The notes: a model not told the origin generated them from the sequence alone. A stretch of DNA of 64,000 nt from JAXMEQ01 sp046348225 (GCA_046348225.1 JAXMEQ010000005.1:248001-312000), one strand, 5' to 3'; counted from the first letter of the stretch, positions 26,424 to 35,446 are shown. Translations and numbers: made by a program.

Positions 26424-27969
26424 GCGAGCTGGAGCTCAAGCTGGCGCTGCCGCCGGACCAGCTGGAGCCCCTGGCCGCCCACCCTGCGTTGCGCCGTCGC
26501 AGGGCCGGACCCATGGTGGTGGTGCTCATGCGGGCGCGCTACTGCGACACGGCAGATCGGCAACTGGGCGCGCTGCGCTTGTCGTTGCGCTTGCGCCAGG
26601 AGGGCGCAGACTAGGTGCAAACCGTCAAGACCGCACCGGCGGTGAACCTGGCCCTGTGCCAGCGCGGCGAATGGGAGCATCAGGTTGCCGGCCCGCGGTT
26701 TGACTGGGTGGCGCTGGTGGCCACGCTGCTTGGGAAGGTGGAGGGTTTTGACACGCTGGCGCGCCGCCTGAGGATGGTGTTCGAGATGCGTTTTGAGCGC
26801 CATCTCTGGCCCCTGGCCTGGCCCGACGGCACGCGGGCCGCGTTTAGCCTTGACTTGGGCGAAATCACCACCGGGCGCGGCCAGCGGCGGCGCAGCGTGT
26901 GTGTGTCCGAAGTGGAAATTGAACACCAGGGCGGCGATGCCTCGCGCTTGTGGAAGCTGGCGCAGCGCCTCGCGTGTGACCTGCCGCTGGTGCCACTGGC
27001 CATCAGCAAGGCCGAGCGCGGCTGGGCCCTGCGCAACGCAACGGCCCCCAACCGATGCGCAGCTGGCGTATGGCCGTGGACGCCGCGGCGCCGGTGGTGG
27101 ATGCGCTGGCCGGTGCCGTGGCGGCACCCCTGGCCTGCCTGCAGCACAACCTGCTCCATGTCACGCCCGCGCAGCCCGAGTTCGTGCACCAGGCCCGGGC
27201 GGCACTGCGGCGCCTGCGCAGCGTCTTGCGCGCCATGGGCGGGCTGCGCGAAGCCCGCGCGGTGCGCCGGCCGCTGCGTGGGTTGCGCCAGCCTATGCAC
27301 GAACTGGGTGGGGTGCTGGGCGCAGCGCGTGATGCCGATGTATTCCTGCTGGAATCGCTGCCGGTGCTCGCGGCCACGACAGGTGTTTCGCCCAGTGCGC
27401 TGGCGCCGCTGGCAAGGCGCGCCACGCGCTGGCGCGAGGCTGCCTATGCCGCCCACGATACCCAGCTGCGCCAACCCGTGTTGGCCGCGACCTTGTTGCG
27501 TGCCGAGCGGCTGGTGTGGACACTGTCGGGCCCGCGCGGCACGGCCGCCAATCGCCCCGCGCGTTCGGCCCGCGAAGTGGCCGCCGCCCTGGCGCAGGCC
27601 GCGCACCAGCGTGTGGCCCGGGCGGCCCGGCGACTGGCTCGTGAGGGCCCCGGGGCCCGGCATGCCCTGCGCATCGAGGTCAAGCGCCTGCGTTACCTGG
27701 TGGACCAGTGGCAGGGCGTCTGGCCCGCGCCGCGCACGCCGCCCTACCTGGCGGCCCTAGAAGGTTTGCAGGACCTGCTTGGCACTCTCAACGACGTTGC
27801 GGTGGCGGACGCCCTGCTCGCGCGCCTGCGGGCGCTGGCGCATTTGCAGACGGCCTGGCGAACCCATGCGCAAGCGCTGCTGGTACGTGACCTGCCGCCG
27901 TTGAAGGACCGGCTGGCGGTCCTGTTGGCAACGCCCGTGCCCTGGTCTGGTCCAGACCCCGAGGGTTAA
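26420..27969 (+). pseudogene. CYTH-CHAD domain protein (YgiF-like triphosphatase), disrupted
   Basis: The start overlaps the synthetase stop (ATGA). The N-terminus has the CYTH signature E-L-E-L-K-L. Codon 65 is TAG (26612-26614) where relatives have a Trp before V-Q-T-V-K, and the same frame then continues through the rest of CYTH. At a C5 run (27045-27049) the frame is lost; the CHAD domain continues in another frame (from 27046 to 27969) with F-V-H-Q-A-R-A-A-L-R-R-L and H-A-L-R-I-E-V-K-R-L-R. One lost C would explain the shift. Intact relatives hydrolyse inorganic triphosphate or bind polyphosphate. Confidence 0.85.
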
Positions 27970-27972
27970 CCC
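27963..27972 (+). promoter_or_regulatory. Candidate distal operator upstream of first binding-protein gene
   Basis: Perfect palindrome GGGTTAACCC. Its centre is 38.5 bases upstream of the centre of the ATCA-N7-TGAT site, exactly the spacing found upstream of the second binding-protein gene. The 3' end of the preceding pseudogene overlaps it. Confidence 0.5.
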
Positions 27973-27998
27973 GAGACACTGCCGGGTTTATGCGGCCT

Positions 27999-28042
27999 AT
28001 CAAAAACCATGATTGGCTTCGCCGGAGGTGCGCCAGTACAGT
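27999..28042 (+). promoter_or_regulatory. Candidate LysR-type operator and promoter of the ABC operon
   Basis: ATCA-N7-TGAT at 27999-28013 fits the T-N11-A LysR-box form. It abuts a possible -35 TTGGCT (28013-28018), with -10 TACAGT (28037-28042) at 18 bases spacing. The arrangement recurs at 33270-33313. Confidence 0.55.
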
Positions 28043-28078
28043 GCAGCTGTCCGTACAACAAAACCGAAGGAGACTTGC

Positions 28079-29410
28079 ATGCACAGCCGCACAGCCATCC
28101 GTGCCCTGACACTGAGCCTCGTGACCGCGTTTTCCGCCGCGCAGGCGGGGACGGTGTCAGTGGTGACCGCGTTCCCCAAGGAGTTGACCGAGGCCTACAA
28201 GAAGGCATTTGAGTCGCGCAACCCGGGCATCAAGATCGAGATCCTGAACAAGAACACCACGGCGAGCATCGCCTACATCAAGGAGCTGCCCCCGGGCCAG
28301 CGGCCCGACGTGATGTGGGCGTCGGCCCCCGACGCCTTTGAAGTGCTGGCACGCGACAAGCTGCTGCAGGCCGCCCCCGAGGTCAAGAACCCGCAGGCCC
28401 CGGCCAAGATCGGCAACTACCCGATCAACGACCCGGAGAACCTGTACTACGGCCAGGCCCTGGCCGGTTACGGCCTGATGTGGAACACGCGTTACATGCA
28501 GGCCAACAAGGTGCCCGCGCCCAAGGAGTGGGCGGATCTGATCAAGCCCGAATACTTTGGCCATGTGTCGATTTCGTCACCGTCGCGCTCGGGCACCACA
28601 CACCTGACAGTGGAGACCATCCTGCAGGGCGAGGGCTGGGAAAAAGGCTGGGCGCAGATCCTGCAGATCGCCGGCAACTGCGCCGCAGTGACCGACCGCA
28701 GTTTCGCCGTGCCCGACGGCGTGAACAACGGCCAGTACGGCGTGGGCATCGTCATCGACTTTTTTGGTCTGGCGGGCAAATATTCGGGCTACCCGGTGGA
28801 GTTTCATTACCCGTCCGTCACGGCCGTGGTGCCGGCCAACATCGCGCTGGTGGCGGGTGGCAAGAACAACGACGAGGCCAAGAAGTTCATCAGCTTCACG
28901 CTCTCGCGCGAAGGGCAGGAGCTGCTGTTCGACCCGAAGATCAGCCGCCTGCCGATCCTGCCCAACGCCAGCTTTGGCAACAAGGTGCCGGCCGGCTACC
29001 CCGACGCGCATGAAATCGCCAAGCGTGCCAAGGTGCAGTTTGACTCGCATGTCTCCAGCGACCGCTACCAGGTGGTGGTGAGCCTGTTCGACCAGATGGT
29101 GACCTTCCGCCTGAAGGACCTACAGGCCGCCACCAAGGCCATCCACGATGCCGAGCGCAAACTCAAGGCCAAGCCGAACGCGCAGGCGGCGGACCTTATC
29201 AAGCAGGCGCGCAGTTTTGCCTATTCGCCGCTGGTGTCCGACAGCATGATCAAGGACCAGCAGTTCCTGGAGCTGTTCCGCAAAAACAAGAAGGACGTGG
29301 CGGTGGCCAAGCAGCTCACCGGGCTGGAAGACCTGTGGAGTTCCAAGTCCAAGGCTAATTACGAGAAAGCCCGCGACCTGGCCAACCAGGCCGCGGCGCT
29401 GATCAAGTAA
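28079..29410 (+). CDS. ABC transporter periplasmic substrate-binding protein (first paralogue)
   Basis: A 443-residue secreted protein. A Sec signal peptide (about 1-23) ends A-A-Q-A-G. The class II binding-protein fold starts G-T-V-S-V-V-T-A-F-P-K-E-L and includes P-D-V-M-W-A-S-A-P-D-A-F-E-V and S-P-S-R-S-G-T-T-H-L-T-V-E-T. Residues beyond about 320 form a helical extension (F-D-Q-M-V-T-F-R-L-K-D-L-Q-A-A) not usual in ferric binding proteins. AAGGAG precedes ATG 28079. It heads the operon with permease and ATPase. Substrate unknown. A paralogue of equal length is at 33340. Confidence 0.92.
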   Translation: MHSRTAIRALTLSLVTAFSAAQAGTVSVVTAFPKELTEAYKKAFESRNPGIKIEILNKNTTASIAYIKELPPGQRPDVMWASAPDAFEVLARDKLLQAAPEVKNPQAPAKIGNYPINDPENLYYGQALAGYGLMWNTRYMQANKVPAPKEWADLIKPEYFGHVSISSPSRSGTTHLTVETILQGEGWEKGWAQILQIAGNCAAVTDRSFAVPDGVNNGQYGVGIVIDFFGLAGKYSGYPVEFHYPSVTAVVPANIALVAGGKNNDEAKKFISFTLSREGQELLFDPKISRLPILPNASFGNKVPAGYPDAHEIAKRAKVQFDSHVSSDRYQVVVSLFDQMVTFRLKDLQAATKAIHDAERKLKAKPNAQAADLIKQARSFAYSPLVSDSMIKDQQFLELFRKNKKDVAVAKQLTGLEDLWSSKSKANYEKARDLANQAAALIK

Positions 29411-29470
29411 TCCCCTTTACCACCGGCGCGGCGCGGTCCCGCGCAGCCCGGCTTCAATGAAAGTTGTTGT

Positions 29471-31210
29471 ATGTCTGCAGTCATGACAGAACCTGTCACG
29501 CCCGGAGAGTCCGGGGCCGCGCGGCCACGCCGCCAGATCGCCTGGGGCCCCTGGGTACTGGCGGGGCTGGTGCTGGCCTTCCTGGGTGTGTTCTTGCTGT
29601 TGCCCGTGGGGCAGGTGATCTACACCGCGTTTGTCACAGAAACCGGCGCACCCACACTAGGCCACTTCGCCAATTTCTTCGGCCAGACCCTGCTGCGTGA
29701 ATCGTTCATGAACAGCCTGACGGTGGCGCTGGCCTCGGTGTTTTTTGCCTCGGTGATTGCCATCCCACTGGCCTACCTCACGGTGCGTTTCGAGTTCCGC
29801 GGCGCGCTGCTGATTCAGACGCTGGGTGTGTTGCCGCTGATCATGCCGCCGTTCGTGGGCGCCGTTGCACTGCAGCTGATTTTTGGCCGCAGCGGTTCAG
29901 TGAACCTGCTGCTGAACGACTGGTTCGGTTTCACCGTGCCCATCATGGACGGGCTAGTGGGCGTGACCTTCGTGGAAAGCATCCATTACTTCCCGTTCAT
30001 CCTGCTGAACCTGGTGGCGGCCATGCGCAACATCGACGGCGCCATGGAAGAGTCGGCGCTGAACCTGGGCGCCAAGGGCTGGCGGCTGTTCTGGCGCATC
30101 ATTTTCCCGCTGTCATTGCCAGGCTACCTGGCCGGCGCCGCGCTGGTGTTCGTCAAGGTGTTCGACGATCTGGGCACGCCGCTGGTGATGGGCGTGACCA
30201 ACATGCTGGCCCCGCAAGCCTACCTTCGCATCACCTCAGTGGGAATTGAAGACCCGCTGGGTTACGTCATCAGCGTGATCATGATTGCGTTTTCCATCCT
30301 GGCGCTGTGGATGGCGGCGCGGGTGATGAAGGGCAAGGATTACTCCACGCTCCAAAAGGGCGGCAACTCGCTGCAAAGACGCCAGCTGCGCGGCTGGGAG
30401 TCAGCGCTGGCCTACGGCTGGGTGGTGTTTGTGTTGCTGGTCACGCTGGCACCGCACATCGGCATTTTGCTAATGTCGTTTAGCAAGGTGTGGAGCTACT
30501 CGGTGCTCCCCGACAGCTACACCATCGCCCATTACGGCACGGTGTTCACCGATTCCAAGCTGATGATCTACAACACCCTCAAGTATTGCCTGATGGCGGC
30601 GGGGCTGGACATCATCCTGGGCACGGCCATCGCGTACCTGATCTACCGCACGCAGTTGCCGGCGCGCCAGTGGCTGGACTACATTGCCTCCATCGCGCTG
30701 GCCATTCCCGGCCTGGTGCTGGCGATTGGCTACCTGCGGATGTTCAAGGGCGTCAACGTGCCGTTCACCGACACGCCCATGGTGGCCACCTGGCTTCTGA
30801 TCATGATCGCCTATGCGGTGCGGCGCCTGCCTTATGCCTTGCGCTCGTGCATGGCGGCGCTGCAGCAGGTGCACATCTCGCTGGAAGAAGCCGCCAACAG
30901 CCTGGGCGCCGGCAAGATCAGCACCGTGCGCCGCGTGATGGTGCCGCTGATGATGGGTGGCATCCTGGCCGGGTTTGTCACCAGCTTCATCACCGCCGCG
31001 GTGGAGCTGTCGGCCACCATCCTGCTGACCTCGGCGCAAAGTCAGGCGCCCATGAGTTACGGCATCTATCTCTACATGCAGAGCATCTCCGGCCGCGGGC
31101 CGGGGGCGGCCCTGGGCGTGATCGCGGTGGCCGTGGTCGCGTTGGGAACCTATCTGTCGCATCGCGTGATTGAAAAATCCCGTGAGCCGGTGCGCGCCAG
31201 TCACGAATGA
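29471..31210 (+). CDS. ABC transporter permease, fused double-domain (FbpB/AfuB type)
   Basis: A 579-residue inner-membrane protein made of two MetI-type permease halves, about 12 membrane helices. EAA loops occur at about residue 192 (E-S-A-L-N-L-G-A-K-G-W) and about 470 (E-E-A-A-N-S-L-G-A-G-K), each of which would dock an ATPase subunit. This fused form is typical of ferric and related importers, but ion specificity cannot be claimed. It starts 60 bases after the first binding protein and is followed 13 bases later by the ATPase gene. Confidence 0.94.
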   Translation: MSAVMTEPVTPGESGAARPRRQIAWGPWVLAGLVLAFLGVFLLLPVGQVIYTAFVTETGAPTLGHFANFFGQTLLRESFMNSLTVALASVFFASVIAIPLAYLTVRFEFRGALLIQTLGVLPLIMPPFVGAVALQLIFGRSGSVNLLLNDWFGFTVPIMDGLVGVTFVESIHYFPFILLNLVAAMRNIDGAMEESALNLGAKGWRLFWRIIFPLSLPGYLAGAALVFVKVFDDLGTPLVMGVTNMLAPQAYLRITSVGIEDPLGYVISVIMIAFSILALWMAARVMKGKDYSTLQKGGNSLQRRQLRGWESALAYGWVVFVLLVTLAPHIGILLMSFSKVWSYSVLPDSYTIAHYGTVFTDSKLMIYNTLKYCLMAAGLDIILGTAIAYLIYRTQLPARQWLDYIASIALAIPGLVLAIGYLRMFKGVNVPFTDTPMVATWLLIMIAYAVRRLPYALRSCMAALQQVHISLEEAANSLGAGKISTVRRVMVPLMMGGILAGFVTSFITAAVELSATILLTSAQSQAPMSYGIYLYMQSISGRGPGAALGVIAVAVVALGTYLSHRVIEKSREPVRASHE

Positions 31211-31223
31211 AGGAAGTACAGCC

Positions 31224-32315
31224 ATGAATCTCCATAAAGTTTCCGTCGAAGCCCGCCACATCAATCTGAGCTACGGCACCACTGAAGTGCTGAAGGACGT
31301 CAACATCCGCATCGAACCGGGTGAGTTCTTCGCCTTGCTGGGCCCCTCGGGCTCGGGAAAGTCCACGCTGCTGCGGCTGATCGCCGGCTTCAACCAGCAT
31401 CAGCGCGGCGAGCTGCTGATCGACGGCAAGGACATCACCGGCACACCGCCGCACTTGCGCAACGTGGGCATGGTGTTCCAGAATTACGCGTTGTGGCCGC
31501 ACATGACGGTCTGGGACAACGTGGCCTTTGGCCTGGTGGAGCGCAAGGAACCCAAGGAGGCCATCCGCCGCAAGGTGGGTGCCGCGCTGGAGCTGGTGGG
31601 CCTGCTCCAGTACGCCGATCGCCGGCCCAGCCAGCTCTCGGGTGGCCAGCAGCAGCGCGTGGCGCTGGCGCGCACCGTGGTGATCGAGCCCAAGCTGTTG
31701 TTGCTTGACGAACCCCTGTCCAACCTGGACAAGAACCTGCGCGTGCAGATGCGCGAGGAGCTCAAGAACCTGCAGCGCAAGCTCGGCCTGACGACCATCT
31801 TCGTCACCCACGACCAGGAAGAAGCCATGACCACGGCCGACCGCATGGCCGTGCTCGACAAGGGCGTGCTGCAGCAGGTGGGCACGGCCTCCGCGCTGTT
31901 CGACTTTCCGACCAACCGTTTTGTGGCCGGCTTCGTGGGCACGGCCAACCTGGTGGAGGGCAAGGTCACGCAGGTCACCGGCGAAACACTCACCTTCCAG
32001 GCCGACGGCATGGGCGTGATGGTGTTGCCGCGCACCAGCGAGACACCGGGCACCGGCCCCGCCACCATGGCGTTTCGGCCGCACACGGTCAACATCCGGG
32101 TGCGCGACGAACACGTGGACGCATCTCGCTCCTGGCTGGATGGCCGGGTGGAAAGCTCGGAGTTCCTGGGAGAGTCGTCACGCTACCGCGTGCGTGTGGG
32201 CGAGGCCGTCATCGTGGCCAACCAGCCGCACTACTCGGGGCTTTCGCTGTTCCAGCCCGGGGCCGACGTGCGGCTGGGCATTGAATCCAGCCAGGTGCGG
32301 TTTCTCACGCATTGA
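31224..32315 (+). CDS. ABC transporter ATP-binding protein (PotA/FbpC type)
   Basis: A 363-residue ATPase. Walker A G-P-S-G-S-G-K-S-T (40-48), Q-loop F-Q-N-Y-A-L-W-P-H, signature L-S-G-G-Q-Q-Q-R (about 138), Walker B L-L-L-L-D-E-P and switch H-D are all intact. A C-terminal TOBE-like domain (about 240-363) is present, as in polyamine, iron and maltose importers. ATG 31224 is used; it follows the permease stop by 13 bases. The stop is directly followed by the LysR gene. Confidence 0.96.
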   Translation: MNLHKVSVEARHINLSYGTTEVLKDVNIRIEPGEFFALLGPSGSGKSTLLRLIAGFNQHQRGELLIDGKDITGTPPHLRNVGMVFQNYALWPHMTVWDNVAFGLVERKEPKEAIRRKVGAALELVGLLQYADRRPSQLSGGQQQRVALARTVVIEPKLLLLDEPLSNLDKNLRVQMREELKNLQRKLGLTTIFVTHDQEEAMTTADRMAVLDKGVLQQVGTASALFDFPTNRFVAGFVGTANLVEGKVTQVTGETLTFQADGMGVMVLPRTSETPGTGPATMAFRPHTVNIRVRDEHVDASRSWLDGRVESSEFLGESSRYRVRVGEAVIVANQPHYSGLSLFQPGADVRLGIESSQVRFLTH

Positions 32316-32341
32316 TGCTGGCCCCAACTGACGGAACCACC

Positions 32342-33229
32342 GTGGAAATTTACCAGCTACGCGCCTTTGTCACCGTGGCCAAGATCGGCCACCTGACACG
32401 TGCCGCGGAGGCGCTGCACGTGACGCAGCCCGCCGTCACCGGGCAGATCAAGGCGCTGGAGGAAGAGCTGGGCATCGCGCTGTTTGACCGGCGTCCCGGA
32501 CGCATCATGCTCACCCGCGCGGGCGAGCGCATGTTGCCCGAGGCCGAGAAGGTGCTGGCCGCTGCCGGCTCGCTGCTCGGCCAGGCGCGTGAGCTGCAGG
32601 GCGAGGTGTCGGGCTCGCTGGTGATCGGCACCGTGGGCGACCCGGATTCCTTGCGCCTGGGCTCACTGCTCGGCGGGCTGGTCAGTGCGCTGCCGCTGCT
32701 GGAGATCAAGACCCGCTCGGGCGATGCCGAGACGCTGCGCGAAGCCGTGGTCACCTCCACCCTGCAAGCCTCCTTCTACATCGGGCCCAACATCCCGCGT
32801 GATGTGAATGGCCTGCCATTGCAAACCTTGCAGTACCGCATCGCGGCGCCGTTTTCCTTCAGCCACCGCGTGCTGCACGCGGGCTGGCGCGAGATCGCCG
32901 ACATGCCCTGGGTCGGCGCTCCGTACAGCAGCCACGCACAGACCTTGCTGCGCGACCTGTTCTCGCGCCAGGGCCTGTTGCCCAACATCGTGCTCGAATC
33001 CGACGACACCGCCGCGCCACTGAGCCTGGTGCGCGCCGGGCTGGGTCTGGCGCTGCTGCGCGAGGACGTGGCCGTGCCGGCCGCCGAGCGTGACGAGGTG
33101 GTGATCTGGCCACACACGCGGGTGGCCGCCATGCTGAGCTTCATCTACCCCAAGACCGCCGAACACGATCCGGCCATCGTCGCGGCGTTGTCGGTGCTGC
33201 GCACCATCTGGGGCCTGTCGCCGCGCTGA
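32342..33229 (+). CDS. LysR-family transcriptional regulator
   Basis: About 295 residues. The N-terminal winged helix-turn-helix reads M-E-I-Y-Q-L-R-A-F-V and continues with L-T-R-A-A-E-A-L-H-V-T-Q-P-A-V; the C-terminal effector domain (about 90-295) follows. GTG 32342 matches the family N-terminus; ATG 32315 would add nine residues. It lies between the ABC ATPase and the second binding protein and probably controls both through the ATCA-N7-TGAT sites at 27999 and 33270; the inducer may be the transported compound (inference). Confidence 0.92.
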   Translation: MEIYQLRAFVTVAKIGHLTRAAEALHVTQPAVTGQIKALEEELGIALFDRRPGRIMLTRAGERMLPEAEKVLAAAGSLLGQARELQGEVSGSLVIGTVGDPDSLRLGSLLGGLVSALPLLEIKTRSGDAETLREAVVTSTLQASFYIGPNIPRDVNGLPLQTLQYRIAAPFSFSHRVLHAGWREIADMPWVGAPYSSHAQTLLRDLFSRQGLLPNIVLESDDTAAPLSLVRAGLGLALLREDVAVPAAERDEVVIWPHTRVAAMLSFIYPKTAEHDPAIVAALSVLRTIWGLSPR

Positions 33230-33233
33230 GCAC

Positions 33234-33243
33234 GGGTAAACCC
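33234..33243 (+). promoter_or_regulatory. Candidate distal operator upstream of second binding-protein gene
   Basis: GGGTAAACCC inside the longer near-palindrome ACGGGT-AA-ACCCGT (33232-33245). Its centre is 38.5 bases before the centre of the ATCA-N7-TGAT site, as upstream of the first gene. A weak terminator for the LysR gene is the alternative reading. Confidence 0.45.
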
Positions 33244-33269
33244 GTCGCGCGCGCGGGCTGATGCCGCGC

Positions 33270-33313
33270 ATCAGAAAGTGTGATTGGTCAGCGCGCGACG
33301 ATTCACCTAGCCT
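33270..33313 (+). promoter_or_regulatory. Candidate LysR-type operator and promoter of second binding-protein gene
   Basis: ATCA-N7-TGAT at 33270-33284 abuts TTGGTC (possible -35, 33284-33289); a weak TAGCCT (33308-33313) sits at -10 spacing. Same layout as 27999-28042. Confidence 0.5.
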
Positions 33314-33339
33314 TGTGTCACCACTTCAGGAGACACACC

Positions 33340-34671
33340 ATGCACACCTCTCTGCCCCGATGGATCACCGCCGTCGCCACCGTTGTTGCTTCATGCAGCG
33401 CGATGGCGGGCACCGTCACCGTGCTCACATCGTTCCCGAAAGAACTCACCGATGTGTACAAAAAGCGGTTCGAGGAAAAGCACCCGGGCATCAAGCTGGA
33501 AATGCTCAGCAAGAACACCACCGCGGCGATAACCTTCATCCGCGAGCAGGCCGCTGGCCAGCGCCCCGACGTGATGTGGGCGTCCGCGCCCGATGCGTTC
33601 GAGGTGCTCAAGCGCGACCGTCTGCTGGACCGCGCGCCCGAGGTGCGCAACAGTTTTGTGCCGCAGAAGATCGGCAGCTACCCGATCAACGATCCCGACG
33701 ATGCCTACTTCGGCCAGGCGCTGTCGGGCTACGGCATCATGACCAACAGCCGCTACATGCAGGCCAACCGCTTGCCGCCGCCCAAGGAGTGGGCGGACCT
33801 GGTGCGTCCGGTTTATCACGGCCATGTGGCGATGTCTTCGCCATCACGCTCGGGCACCACCCACCTGACGGTGGAGACCATCCTGCAGGGCGAGGGTTGG
33901 GAGAAGGGCTGGAGCCAGCTGCTGCAGATTGCCGGCAACTGCGCCGCCGTGACCGACCGCAGCTTTGGTGTACCCGAGGGCGTGAACAACGGCCAGTTCG
34001 GCATTGGCCTGGTGATCGATTTCTTCGGCCTGGCCGGCAAGTACGCGGGCTTTCCGGTGGATTTTGTCTACCCCACGGTCACCGCAGTGGTGCCTGCCAG
34101 CATCGGCCTGGTGGCTGGTGGCAAGAACCCGGCAGAGGCACGCAAGTTTGTCGCCTACACACTGTCGCTGGAAGGGCAGGAGCTGCTTTTCGACCCGGCC
34201 GTCAGCCGCTTGCCGGTGTTGCCCTACACGGTGGCGGGCCTGAAGGTGCCGGGTGACTACCCCAACATCTATTCGGTGGCACGCAAAGCGAGGGTGCAAT
34301 TCAACTCGCGGGTGTCGGAGGAGCGTCGCCAGCTGGTCAGCACGCTGTTCGACCAGATGATCACCTTGCGCCTGAAGGAACTGCAGGCCGCCACCAAGGC
34401 CATCCACGAGGCCGAGCGCAAGCTGGCCGGCCGGGCCAACCCGAAAGCCGCCGAACTGCTGCAGCAGGCCCGCAGTTACGCCTTCTCGCCGTTGGTGGAC
34501 GAGCGCAATGTGGCGCAAGGGCAAATGCCCGAGCTGTTTCGCAAGGACAAGAAGGACGCGGCGGCGGCGCGCCAGACCAGCAGCCTAGAAGAGCTGTGGG
34601 CAACCCGCGCCAAAACCCACTACGCGCGCGCCGAAGCGCTGGCCCGCGAAGCCGCCGCGCTGGTCCGGTGA
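33340..34671 (+). CDS. ABC transporter periplasmic substrate-binding protein (second paralogue)
   Basis: A 443-residue secreted protein clearly paralogous to the one at 28079 and of identical length. It has a signal peptide (about 1-23, ends S-A-M-A-G), G-T-V-T-V-L-T-S-F-P-K-E-L, the shared P-D-V-M-W-A-S-A-P-D-A-F-E-V and T-V-E-T-I-L-Q-G-E-G-W-E-K-G-W blocks, and the same helical C-terminal extension. Differences cluster in surface segments. CAGGAG lies upstream of ATG 33340. It has no permease of its own, so it probably feeds the same transporter with a related substrate. The next gene starts 4 bases later. Confidence 0.92.
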   Translation: MHTSLPRWITAVATVVASCSAMAGTVTVLTSFPKELTDVYKKRFEEKHPGIKLEMLSKNTTAAITFIREQAAGQRPDVMWASAPDAFEVLKRDRLLDRAPEVRNSFVPQKIGSYPINDPDDAYFGQALSGYGIMTNSRYMQANRLPPPKEWADLVRPVYHGHVAMSSPSRSGTTHLTVETILQGEGWEKGWSQLLQIAGNCAAVTDRSFGVPEGVNNGQFGIGLVIDFFGLAGKYAGFPVDFVYPTVTAVVPASIGLVAGGKNPAEARKFVAYTLSLEGQELLFDPAVSRLPVLPYTVAGLKVPGDYPNIYSVARKARVQFNSRVSEERRQLVSTLFDQMITLRLKELQAATKAIHEAERKLAGRANPKAAELLQQARSYAFSPLVDERNVAQGQMPELFRKDKKDAAAARQTSSLEELWATRAKTHYARAEALAREAAALVR

Positions 34672-34675
34672 CGCC

Positions 34676-35446
34676 ATGCAGCACGTGGCACAGCCCATGG
34701 TCTGTGATTGCCATGTGGAGGTGATGGACGCGGCGCGCTGGCAACTGGCGGCGGTGCCCGGTGTGGCGCCGCCCGTGCCGCTGCGGCGGGTGCAGCGCCG
34801 GTTGGCTGGCGGGCGCATGGCCCACGTGACGCTGGTGCAACCGCAGGCCTACGCCGGCGCGCATGGCTGCCTGCTGCACGCGCTGGCGCAACTGGGGGGC
34901 CGCGCGCGTGGCGTGGCCGCTGTGTCGCCCTGGGACAGCCCGGAGGAAGTCGCCCGGCTTCATGATCACGGTGTGCGCGGTACGCGTGTGGTGTGCCCAC
35001 CCGATGCACCATGCGGGCCGCAGCTTCTGGCACACATCGCGGTGCTGCATCGCCTGCTGCCACGGTGCTGGCACATTGAAGTGGCCACCAGCCTGGGCTG
35101 CCTCGCCGCATTGGCACCGGCCCTGGCCCGGCTGGACCGGGTGTTTGTGGCGACACCCGGCGTGTTGTCTGCGCCGCCACCGCTGGGCGCCGAGGCGCAG
35201 CAGTTGCGCTGGTGGCTGGCCATGGGCAACCTTTACCTCAAGCTGGTGTTCGCGGCCCGCATTCCTCCTGGTGCGTCGGCGGCGGCGGCGTTGCTGGATT
35301 TCGCCCTGGACGCCGCGCTGGACCGCGTGTTGTGGGGCAGCGGGCGGCTGGCGCAGGCCCGGGCCGGCTGGCGCGTGCCCGAGCCCGTGGCGCGCATACT
35401 GGACATCAATGCCCGCGAGTTCTACGGCTTCCCGCGCACGCCGTAA
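34676..35446 (+). CDS. Degenerate amidohydrolase-like (TIM-barrel) protein, probable pseudoenzyme
   Basis: A 256-residue protein that aligns end to end with amidohydrolase_2 / pyrone-dicarboxylate hydrolase-like proteins: D-C-H-V-E-V near residue 11, V-Q-P-Q-A-Y-A-G, R-A-R-G-V-A-A-V, G-V-R-G-T-R-V, W-H-I-E-V, R-V-L-W-G-S-G-R and N-A-R-E-F-Y-G-F. The usual H-x-H is H-V-E, the usual D-H of strand 6 is absent (V-F-V-A-T-P-G), and the catalytic Asp of W-G-S-D is Gly. Metal-dependent catalysis is therefore doubtful. It starts 4 bases after the second binding-protein gene, so it belongs to the same transcript. Confidence 0.75.
   Translation: MQHVAQPMVCDCHVEVMDAARWQLAAVPGVAPPVPLRRVQRRLAGGRMAHVTLVQPQAYAGAHGCLLHALAQLGGRARGVAAVSPWDSPEEVARLHDHGVRGTRVVCPPDAPCGPQLLAHIAVLHRLLPRCWHIEVATSLGCLAALAPALARLDRVFVATPGVLSAPPPLGAEAQQLRWWLAMGNLYLKLVFAARIPPGASAAAALLDFALDAALDRVLWGSGRLAQARAGWRVPEPVARILDINAREFYGFPRTP

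Noticed and set aside
26612..26614. Recoded TAG (pyrrolysine-like) in the CYTH-CHAD gene
   Set aside because: There is no evidence for recoding in this lineage, and a second lesion (frameshift at 27045-27049) points to gene decay.
27990..28016. Eighth copy of the dispersed repeat (TGCGGCCTATCAAAAACC)
   Set aside because: It resembles part of the repeat core but lacks the left arm and the ATAGC end; it is better explained as the ATCA-N7-TGAT operator shared with 33270.
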